From Gammaproteobacteria bacterium (GTDB lineage Bacteria > Pseudomonadota > Gammaproteobacteria > Chromatiales > Chromatiaceae): a stretch of DNA of 64,000 nucleotides. Under the pieces are notes generated by a model, which was not told where the DNA came from, ran no database searches, and was given only the letters and a program-made list of their open reading frames with translations. This document shows, one piece after another, positions 17,919-25,349 of the stretch (within the stretch, counting starts at the first letter, position 1; each line of letters opens with the position of its first letter). Made by a program: the position numbers and the translations under genes. Where the stretch lies: contig JAGRGQ010000002.1 of NCBI GenBank assembly GCA_020445405.1, forward strand, positions 124,001 through 188,000, read 5' to 3'.

Positions 17919-18185
17919 TTACTCGAGCGAACGGAGGTAGTCGATCAACGAAATCACGAGTGTTACCAGAGACATGGTTATGACCAGAACGATGATAACA
18001 TAGGCAAGTACTTCTATAATTTCCGAGCCTCCGTCAATTTTCTCGAATGTGACCAGTGCAGGAAACAGAAGCGCGGCCAGCAAAAACGGCAGCACGGAGA
18101 GAAAAACCTTGCTGCTGGTGCGCAGTTCTCTTTCGCCCCCCGGCTTTTCTTTGGTCCAGAGACTGAATCTTTTTGTGCCGGGCAT
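17919..18185 (-). CDS. Small membrane protein of unknown function
   Basis: The 88-residue product has a basic N-terminus (about 1-26) followed by two hydrophobic helices (about 27-46 and 58-82), giving a hairpin with both ends in the cytoplasm. I do not recognise the family. The charge pattern favours a real protein, but the ribosome-binding site (AAGGTT) is about 11 bases from the ATG and weak, and there is no operon partner. Confidence 0.45.
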   Translation of the reverse strand: MPGTKRFSLWTKEKPGGERELRTSSKVFLSVLPFLLAALLFPALVTFEKIDGGSEIIEVLAYVIIVLVITMSLVTLVISLIDYLRSLE

Positions 18186-18475
18186 AGCGAAGTAACCTTG
18201 CTGTTGCGTTGAATCGGATAGTTCCTGGCCCCCAAATCAGTCATACATCTGATTACATGACCGAATCTGCCAGCCTTTCATGACTGAGTTTAGAATAAAA
18301 AAAAGGTGACACTACAACAACTCCATCATGCCGTTGCCCGAGATCAATGGGTGTTGTTGACCGCATCCCCGGTCCAGCCGATGTTGATACAAAGGCGCGC
18401 ATTGGCGGAACTATAGGTATATAATAATGTCATATAAAAGATACGTGTTTTTGGCTAGAGCCGGTGCAGTGGTAT

Positions 18476-19051
18476 ATGGATCTTAGAGTTACGAGAATTT
18501 TGCTGGCGTTGAGTCTGGTAACTATAGTCTATTTGTTGTTTTCCGATGACGATCAGGTGGTAACGGAACTGACAGAACATCAGTTGCAGACGACAAAACC
18601 AGCGATAAATCAGACTACCGAAGCGCAGCAATATCGCCGCCCCCAGGGTGGGCAGTACCAAGGGTCTCCGGCTGTTCCACCCAAGTATTCCAGTCGCTTC
18701 GGGCAACGACCGGGAGCGGACCCGGATTGGAGCGCACAATTTCCCGAATCCCATTTCCGGTCACCTGATCAGAGAGGCAGCGTAGCCGGCGGCTATCAGC
18801 CGGAGATACGTCAGCCTCAGCCGAACTATCCGACCTTTTCTTACGGCCCGCCCAGCTACGATTATCCGGATTACCGTTATCCGGGACAGCAAACGCTCCC
18901 GAATGCCATGATGGAGCGTTTTCGGCCTTTGGATGAGCAACGGAAAACGAAACGCTGGCATGGTAACTACCAGCGTATGTCAACCTGGCCTGAACAACTG
19001 GCGTCACCGGACCGCTCGGCGTACTATCTCAGATTGGCGGGACAGCAGTGA
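18476..19051 (+). CDS. Anchored Pro/Tyr/Gln-rich hypothetical protein
   Basis: The 191-residue product starts with a single hydrophobic segment (about 7-21) and continues as a low-complexity tail rich in Pro, Gln, Tyr, Gly and Arg, with repeated phrases such as YGPPSYDYPDYRYPGQQ. It is probably a membrane-tethered, disordered periplasmic protein. The start is uncertain: a GTG at 18464 adds four residues. I do not recognise the family. Confidence 0.55.
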   Translation: MDLRVTRILLALSLVTIVYLLFSDDDQVVTELTEHQLQTTKPAINQTTEAQQYRRPQGGQYQGSPAVPPKYSSRFGQRPGADPDWSAQFPESHFRSPDQRGSVAGGYQPEIRQPQPNYPTFSYGPPSYDYPDYRYPGQQTLPNAMMERFRPLDEQRKTKRWHGNYQRMSTWPEQLASPDRSAYYLRLAGQQ

Positions 19052-19317
19052 AGTAGTTCTCTGCTGCGCACCGGAGTCGTTCAAGTGGATTCGGCTGCGG
19101 TCATTTCATCGTATCTGCCTGTTCCGGCTTCAGGGTGAAGGGGAAGCTGCAACCGAAAAAGGCGCCCAACCAGGCAAACTTCGTGCTGCCTTTGTTACTG
19201 CGGGGGCTGGAATAACACCTGATCCTGTTGCCCGAACCAGAGGTCATGATGCTGGCGATCAATGTGGCTTTCTGTTCAATGGCAGCGGATTCCGAAACCA
19301 GGCGCCGTCAGCTGAAA

Positions 19318-21024
19318 TTAAGCGCGTGATCGGGCTATAAGATCCGGTGCTATCACGTCGAATATTCGGCTATGCTCGGCATCTCTCTGCTTTTCCTCAA
19401 ACACCAGCGTATCCGCGATGCTGAATACGCCGTTCCGCACTTTCACGTAGATGGTATCCGTCATACGGTCGATGAAATTGACTTCAGGGATTTTCTTTAC
19501 GCACTGATTCAGAAACCCCACATTGTTCTCAACCGACATGATTGACCCCGAAGGGTAAACCTCCTCGGCCCGCTTGGCCCGGGTATTGATCTTCTGGTAA
19601 CGCTCGATGTCGATGAAAATCGAGCAGTTCACGATGTTCATCTCTTTCTGTGTACCAAATGCGATGGTTCCGGGAAAAGTCCCCTTGGGAACACTGTTAT
19701 CCAGAAAACGGTACCGGAACAGGGGACAGTCGTAGGCAAGCCACTTGAACAGTATCCTGGGCATTCCGACGTAGGCTTCGACGCTGTGAGCGAGAAAATC
19801 CTCTACCGCCTTGTAACGTCCGGTCTGCAGGCCGCGTTCCCAGCCGCGCTCCACCGTCGCATGGGGCGGTGTGACGATAAAATACATCTCCAGGGTGTTT
19901 ACATGTTTCAAATAGGTATTGTGCAGAATTTTGGCAATACCTTCGGTGGAAAAGCTGTCGAACCGGAAGCGATCCACCAGCAGGTGCGGCAGCGCTCCGA
20001 TTCGGTCTGCCTTGTCCCGGATATAGCGGTCGAGCTTGGCATCGATGAGAATCACCTCGTGGCTGGTAAAGCGTCCCGCGTACTTTTGCGCCGTGCCCAA
20101 TGACTCGTAGTCGATAAGCAGGCGCCGCCAGATATCGGGGCTGATTGTGGCATAACCTCCAGGCTGAATACCGCGTTCGCTCATCAATTGTCTCAACATG
20201 GAGCGGAGCGAACTCTTGCCGGCTGCCGATGCACCCTTGAGACTGATCAACAGCGGTGTATCCACGCTGGTAATTCGGGTGTATCCCTCCTTTTCTATAG
20301 CCCGATCGATCAGCGGCGCGATTTTCTGTCCGATGAACTCACTGCCATAAGTGTTGCAGATGCGATTGCACGTCAGGTTGATCAGAAATGCACTGTCCGG
20401 CCCGAGGTAGCCGCGATTGCCGGCGATGCACCCCAAGACATGGTAGAGATTTCTGAATATCGCTCTACTCAGCGGGTCACTGGCATCCAGACCCTGCTCT
20501 TTGATAACGGATATGGCTCGATGCTCTCGCTCCAGAATCGATTCCCGGCCCTGGGGTTTGATTCGTTTTCCGGCGCGCGGACAAAATGAGAAAAACCGTT
20601 TCCTGGGCAACTCCGAACGCGGTGTGGAAAACAGCGATTCAACGAGCACCTGCTCAACCCTGCTGTAAACCTGAGTGCGAAGTTGCTTGAAATCCTGCGT
20701 CAACTCGGCCATAAAAGGCTGGATATAGCGGGTTAAAATAGTCTTGCTGACGCGGCGGAAGTTTCTGCCCAGCTCGATCTCGTCGCTTCCTTCAAGCACG
20801 ACGATATCAGCGGTAACCCTGATGATCAGTTCATGAAGCGCAAGGCGTTCCGGTCTGAACACGACCAGTTCTACCGGGTCGAGGCCTGTTTCTCCTGAAA
20901 TTTCGTCTATATCCGCGGTACACGAAGTGACGTTTTCGGGTCGATAGATAGTCTCCAATGTTCGGAAGGCACGCGGTATCTCCGACTCTAGGCCGGGGTT
21001 CCAGGCTGAGTTTCCCTCTTTCAT
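19318..21024 (-). CDS. Large P-loop kinase-like protein of unknown function
   Basis: The 568-residue soluble protein has a helical N-terminal region (1 to about 250) without a known motif. A P-loop follows (GASAAGKSS at 264-272). The next part, with ISPDIWRRLL and a basic stretch around VDRFRFDSF, recalls zeta-toxin or small-molecule kinase folds, in which an acidic residue after the P-loop binds the phosphate acceptor. A C-terminal region with paired aromatic and acidic residues remains unexplained. No small antitoxin-like gene adjoins it, so a toxin-antitoxin role is not supported. It stands alone, flanked by non-coding DNA. Confidence 0.8.
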   Translation of the reverse strand: MKEGNSAWNPGLESEIPRAFRTLETIYRPENVTSCTADIDEISGETGLDPVELVVFRPERLALHELIIRVTADIVVLEGSDEIELGRNFRRVSKTILTRYIQPFMAELTQDFKQLRTQVYSRVEQVLVESLFSTPRSELPRKRFFSFCPRAGKRIKPQGRESILEREHRAISVIKEQGLDASDPLSRAIFRNLYHVLGCIAGNRGYLGPDSAFLINLTCNRICNTYGSEFIGQKIAPLIDRAIEKEGYTRITSVDTPLLISLKGASAAGKSSLRSMLRQLMSERGIQPGGYATISPDIWRRLLIDYESLGTAQKYAGRFTSHEVILIDAKLDRYIRDKADRIGALPHLLVDRFRFDSFSTEGIAKILHNTYLKHVNTLEMYFIVTPPHATVERGWERGLQTGRYKAVEDFLAHSVEAYVGMPRILFKWLAYDCPLFRYRFLDNSVPKGTFPGTIAFGTQKEMNIVNCSIFIDIERYQKINTRAKRAEEVYPSGSIMSVENNVGFLNQCVKKIPEVNFIDRMTDTIYVKVRNGVFSIADTLVFEEKQRDAEHSRIFDVIAPDLIARSRA

Positions 21025-21307
21025 CGGAAAATATTACCGGAGATTGTCGACGCACGGATACCTGCCGTGCTGCGGACGGCCTTTGTTCCGTGGCAGTCGT
21101 CGGGATTGATTCTACGCATTCCGGCAACGGCAACCGAAAGGGTAGGTGTAAGGGAGGAGTGCCTGAACGGAGAAAAACTCCGATTCGGGCGCATCCGACC
21201 TCGTCGGCATTTACCGCAGCAGACTACTGCAATGGTTCTGCCTTGACTCCTCGCTGCTGGCAGCGGAGCCGTGCCCGGGCGGAATGCGGAGCGTTGCACC
21301 TGGTCGC

Positions 21308-21342
21308 AAAAAAATGGAGCCCTGCCGGGGGCAGGGCTCCAT
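21308..21342 (-). terminator. Intrinsic terminator of the cold-shock gene
   Basis: On the minus strand ATGGAGCCCTGCC pairs with GGCAGGGCTCCAT and runs into seven T residues. It lies 30 bases after the cold-shock gene stop. Confidence 0.92.
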
Positions 21343-21371
21343 TTCCGCTTGGGTAGACCCGGAACCCGGGT

Positions 21372-21575
21372 TTACTGGGGTACGACGTTGGTTGCACTGG
21401 GGCCTTTCTGGCCTTGCTCGACGTCGAAGGACACGGTCTGTCCTTCAGCCAGTGACTTGAATCCGCTGCCCTGGATGGCGCTGTGGTGAACGAAGACGTC
21501 TTTGGATCCGTCTGAAGGTGTGATGAATCCAAAGCCTTTCTGATCGCTGAACCACTTAACTGTTCCTGTAGCCAT
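21372..21575 (-). CDS. cspA: Cold-shock protein (CspA family)
   Basis: The 67-residue single cold-shock domain has both RNA-binding motifs, GFGFI and DVFVHH. Such proteins bind single-stranded RNA and DNA and act as RNA chaperones. I chose the ATG at 21575, since the product then begins MATGTVKWF as in the family; an upstream in-frame start at 21650 would add a foreign leader. CspA-type genes often have long structured 5' leaders, and the A/T-rich DNA at 21580-21740 would fit. The symbol denotes the family, not a specific orthologue. Confidence 0.95.
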   Translation of the reverse strand: MATGTVKWFSDQKGFGFITPSDGSKDVFVHHSAIQGSGFKSLAEGQTVSFDVEQGQKGPSATNVVPQ

Positions 21576-22230
21576 TTCTATTACCTTTGTATGAATTTGA
21601 ACGTGTGTATATGCAGATGCTTGTCGAGCAATTACGGAAAAATCTGCCACAAACTGAAGAGAAGGGAGAAACCGAAAAACTACAAGAACTCTGCATGTCC
21701 AAACTCTATTAAGTATTTAACAAAATATCAAGGGCTTATGGATTGCTTTCACTGGCTGTCTGCGGCCAGCCGACCGGCTTCGGCGCTGCCGCCGACGCTG
21801 TTGTAGTGAAAGCTGTCCAGCTGCCGCGCGTGCCGGATGCGTGTGCCGCGCGATGTATCACTTTATCGGTCACCGTTGTCGGATAGCGTTTCATCCAGCC
21901 ATTTCCAGCACACCTGAAATGCGCATATAAAAAATAAAAAATATAACGATTACAATCATATAAAACCCAATCACCATATTTCTGGGCAACGATCTTCTAA
22001 CAGCGGTTCGTCAGGAATGGCAGGCTGATTTGTGGAAACTGAAGCTGATGCACAACATTTACGGCATGCATCGTGGACGCAATTCCTGTCTGAAATCAGC
22101 GCAGAACCGCTGTGTAAACTGCGGCACTGCGAGCGCACCGTTGAAAGTTTTTCAACTTTCCGATGGTTGAAATTCAGTGCAGCTATTTAAACTTGGCCTG
22201 ACGGCCGCCTCCACCCGGTTTTGCGCCGGG
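21576..22230. other. Non-coding stretch between cspA and lysA
   Basis: No gene is supported in these 650 bases. The left part should hold the cspA promoter and leader. The right part holds a pair of nested inverted repeats (22000-22113), a hairpin GAAAGTTTTTCAACTTTC near 22146, and, just after the lysA stop, an ACCCGG...CCGGGT stem without a T-run. Confidence 0.5.
22000..22113. repeat. Nested inverted repeat, 114 bases end to end
   Basis: ACAGCGGTTC (22000-22009) is exactly inverted as GAACCGCTGT (22104-22113), and CAGGAAT (22012-22018) as ATTCCTG (22082-22088). It could be a structured RNA, a terminator-like region or the remains of a small non-autonomous element. No coding potential inside. 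Confidence 0.35.
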
Positions 22231-23487
22231 TTATTGAGCAGCGAGCCTGTCCGGTTCAAAGTCAAGCGTGGCAAAGTAGTCCTCCAGGCGCTCTTCGCGG
22301 CGGATCAGTTCGACCGATCCGTCTTCCCGCAGCAGCAGCTCCTTGGGACGAAGTTTGCCATTGTAGTTGAAGCCCATGGCGATACCGTGTGCGCCTGTAT
22401 CGTGGATAAGAAGGAGATCCCCATCTTCGGTTTTCGGCAGGCTTCGCTGTATCGCAAACTTATCGTTATTTTCACACAGTGAACCAACGACATCGACGAT
22501 CTCATCCCCGCCGCTTTTTCCGGGTACGGTGATGTGGTGGTATGCGCCGTACATACCGGGACGCATCAATGCGGACATGCAGGCATCCACACCGACATAG
22601 GTGCGGTAGATCTCCTTGCGGTTGATGGCGCTCGTTACCAGAATGCCGTGGGGTCCCGTGATGTATCTTCCGCTCTCCATGTACATTTTAGGTGCATAGC
22701 CGTTGTTTCCGCGAAAATCATCGAACGCTGCGGTAATCTCTTTGGCCATGGACTGAATGTCGAGCCGGCTCTCCCCGGGTCTATAGGGTATACCCAGGCC
22801 ACCGCCGATATTGATAAACTCGAACTTGATATCGAGTTCGCCCGAAATCCACTTCACCAGTTCGAGCAGCATGCGAGCAGTCTCCACCATGTAACTGTAT
22901 TCGCGTTCATTGGAAGCGAGCATGGTGTGCAGGCCGAATCGGGTTGCGCCGCGCTTCATGGCGCGCTGGTAGGCCGCTACGATCTGGTCGTGGGCGACAC
23001 CGTATTTGGCCTCGACCGGATTGCCGATAATGCTGTTGCCGGTTCTTCTTTCGCCCGGGTTGTAACGGAAACAGATCAGCTCGGGCATATCCGGCACTTT
23101 GTCCACGAAAGAGACATCGTCGAGATTCAATATGCAGCCGCCGTCAGCGGCCGCCGCCAGATACTCCTGCCTGCTGGTGTTTGCCGAGGTGAACATTATC
23201 TGTTCTCCGCGTGCACCCAGTTGACGGCTCAGTTCCAGCTCGGCGATGGAACTGCAATCGAATCCGAAGCCCATGCCTTGTATGATTTTCAGGATGGCAG
23301 GATTCGGTAGCGCTTTTACCGCGAAATACTCCTGAAAACCGGGTATTCCCGCAAACGCATTGCTGAGACCCGCACAGGTCTCTTTTATCCCCTTCTCGTC
23401 ATAGATGTGAAATGGCGTACCAAAGTGCCGGATGACGGCACTGAGTCTGGATTCCAGACGTTGTTGAAACTCTGCTGATGCTGGCAT
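22231..23487 (-). CDS. lysA: Diaminopimelate decarboxylase
   Basis: This PLP enzyme converts meso-diaminopimelate to lysine. The 418-residue product has the fold III (alanine-racemase-like) layout: EYFAVKALPNP with the PLP lysine, FEFINIGGGLGIPY for the phosphate site, ESGRYITGPHG and the second-subunit Cys region VGSLCENNDKFA. The ATG at 23487 gives a family-like N-terminus; the frame extends to 23547 but without support. It is the last gene of map-glnD-spx-dapL-lysA, 162 bases after dapL, and is functionally tied to it. Confidence 0.94.
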   Translation of the reverse strand: MPASAEFQQRLESRLSAVIRHFGTPFHIYDEKGIKETCAGLSNAFAGIPGFQEYFAVKALPNPAILKIIQGMGFGFDCSSIAELELSRQLGARGEQIMFTSANTSRQEYLAAAADGGCILNLDDVSFVDKVPDMPELICFRYNPGERRTGNSIIGNPVEAKYGVAHDQIVAAYQRAMKRGATRFGLHTMLASNEREYSYMVETARMLLELVKWISGELDIKFEFINIGGGLGIPYRPGESRLDIQSMAKEITAAFDDFRGNNGYAPKMYMESGRYITGPHGILVTSAINRKEIYRTYVGVDACMSALMRPGMYGAYHHITVPGKSGGDEIVDVVGSLCENNDKFAIQRSLPKTEDGDLLLIHDTGAHGIAMGFNYNGKLRPKELLLREDGSVELIRREERLEDYFATLDFEPDRLAAQ

Positions 23488-23649
23488 GGGGCGTTTTTCA
23501 CTCTTCACTGGAAGTCGACTACCGGGCCCGGAGAGTCGTGTCTTCAATTGGTTACTGTAACGGAAGCCGTTTGCACCATGGCTCCGATCACATATCTGTT
23601 GCGGCAGAGAAAAAGGGCTTTCCCCGGCTGATAACCCGAAGAGAGGCGC

Positions 23650-24873
23650 CTATTTGAGCGCCTGGCCGATTCGCTCCATCGCTTCCTGCACGTTCTCGAA
23701 ACTGTTGAACGCACTGATGCGGATAAATCCTTCGCCGCATTTTCCGAAGCCTGCACCCGGTGTGCAGACTACCGCCGCCCGGTTCAGCAGCAGGTCGAAG
23801 AAGTCCCAGGAATCACTCTTTCCATCGATCCAGATGTAGGGTGAGTTCTCTCCGCCGATACAGTCGTAGCCGAGAGTCTCCATCTGCCTGCGAATGTATT
23901 TGGCGTTGTTCAGATAGTAGCCGATCAGCTCCTTGACCTGGGCTTTTCCCGCAGTGCTGTAGACCGCCTCGGCGGCACGCTGCACCGGGTACGAGACACT
24001 GTTGAACTTAGTGGTGTGGCGGCGGTTCCAGAGCGTGTTGATCGAGAATGTTTTGCCTCCTTCTGTGTAGGCTCGACATGTTTTGGGTACCACCGTGTAG
24101 GCACAGCGGGTGCCGGTGAAGCCCGCAGTTTTGGAAAAGCTGCGGAACTCCACCGCTACCTCTCTGGCCCCCTCTATTTCGTAAATGGAGTGGGGCAGGT
24201 CTGCGTCCTGGATGAATGCCTCGTAGGCCGCATCGTACAGAATCAGCGCTTGATTGTTACGTGCGTAATCGACCCACAGTTTGAGCTGTTCCCTGGTTGC
24301 CATCGCCCCGGTGGGGTTGTTGGGAAAACAGAGATAGATCAGATCAACCGGCTCAGCGGGCAGATCCGGTATGAATCCATTTTCCTTGTTGCCATCCAGA
24401 TAGACCAAGCCCTGGTAGCGTCCGTCTTTAACCTCACCGGTGCGACCCGCCATGACGTTGGTGTCAACATAGACCGGATAGACGGGATCGGTGATGGCTA
24501 CCTTGATATCTCCGGAAAAGATCTCCTGAAAGTTGCCTGAATCGCATTTGGCGCCGTCGCTTACAAAGATCTCATCAGGTTGTATATCCGCGCCGCGCGC
24601 CTGGAAATCCTCTTTCGCAATGGCCTCACGCAGGAAATCATATCCTTGTTCCGGACCATAACCGCGAAAGCTGTCGTCATGCGCCATTTCGTCCACGGCA
24701 GCGTGAAGCGCCTGGATGCAGGCGTCCGGAAGTGCCCGGGTAACGTCTCCGATTCCCAGTTTGATCAATCTCCTGTCCGGATATGCCTGCTGATGCGCGG
24801 CGACACGTTTGGCGATGTCGGAGAACAGGTAGGAGGACTGGAGTTTGAGGTAATTCGCGTTGATTTTTATCAT
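23650..24873 (-). CDS. dapL: LL-diaminopimelate aminotransferase
   Basis: This fold I PLP aminotransferase makes LL-diaminopimelate from tetrahydrodipicolinate in one step, bypassing the succinylase route. The 407-residue protein shows the DapL signature segments: [59 protein letters not shown], and the PLP lysine in [17 protein letters not shown]. DapL is known mainly from plants, chlamydiae, cyanobacteria and some Deltaproteobacteria and Bacteroidetes. In Pseudomonas-like genomes dapC occupies the spot next to glnD, so this looks like replacement in place. Confidence 0.94.
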   Translation of the reverse strand: MIKINANYLKLQSSYLFSDIAKRVAAHQQAYPDRRLIKLGIGDVTRALPDACIQALHAAVDEMAHDDSFRGYGPEQGYDFLREAIAKEDFQARGADIQPDEIFVSDGAKCDSGNFQEIFSGDIKVAITDPVYPVYVDTNVMAGRTGEVKDGRYQGLVYLDGNKENGFIPDLPAEPVDLIYLCFPNNPTGAMATREQLKLWVDYARNNQALILYDAAYEAFIQDADLPHSIYEIEGAREVAVEFRSFSKTAGFTGTRCAYTVVPKTCRAYTEGGKTFSINTLWNRRHTTKFNSVSYPVQRAAEAVYSTAGKAQVKELIGYYLNNAKYIRRQMETLGYDCIGGENSPYIWIDGKSDSWDFFDLLLNRAAVVCTPGAGFGKCGEGFIRISAFNSFENVQEAMERIGQALK

Positions 24874-24967
24874 GTAAAGCCCTGCTGTTTCGCATACTGC
24901 TGCTACGGTGGGGATTTTATGCCGATCGCCATTATACAGCGTGCGGCAGAATATTTAATCGCGCTCG

Positions 24968-25315
24968 TCACTCCCGGAACAGCGCCCGGTAATTCTCCTC
25001 AGTGAAACCCACGGTCAACTTATCACCGTTGTCCAGCACCGGCCGCCTGATGATCGATGGGTTCTCCAGCATCAGCGTTCTCGCGCTGTCTAGATCGATA
25101 TTGGCTTTTATCCCGTCATTCAGTTTACGCCATGTCATTCCGCGCCGGTTGAGCAGGGGTTCCCAGCCGATACGTGCGATCCATGCATCCAACAGGGATG
25201 CATCGATGCCTGCTTTCTTGTAATCATGGAATTGATACTCGATTTCGTGCGCTTTCAGCCAGGTAAAAGCCTTTTTCATGGTGTCGCAATTGGGTATCCC
25301 GTAGATCCTGATCAT
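24968..25315 (-). CDS. Spx/MgsR (YffB-type) ArsC-family protein
   Basis: The 115-residue thioredoxin-fold protein begins IYGIPNCDTMKKAFTWL, with a single Cys in the position of the ArsC active site and no CxxC. It ends with NGDKLTVGFTEENY, typical of the YffB subgroup. Members of this subgroup are usually annotated as arsenate reductase-like, but true arsenate reduction is unproven for them. It lies between glnD and dapL on the same strand, an arrangement seen in other gammaproteobacteria beside dap genes. Confidence 0.88.
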   Translation of the reverse strand: MIRIYGIPNCDTMKKAFTWLKAHEIEYQFHDYKKAGIDASLLDAWIARIGWEPLLNRRGMTWRKLNDGIKANIDLDSARTLMLENPSIIRRPVLDNGDKLTVGFTEENYRALFRE

Positions 25316-25349
25316 GCTGTTTCCTCACCGGCGTGAACTGCGGAAGCGA

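Noticed and set aside
19318-21024. A toxin-antitoxin module built around the zeta-toxin-like P-loop
   Set aside because: There is no adjacent small antitoxin-like gene, and the protein is far larger than zeta toxins.
24968-25315. Arsenate resistance gene arsC
   Set aside because: The protein is in the YffB/Spx-like subgroup, and there are no arsR, arsB or acr3 neighbours.
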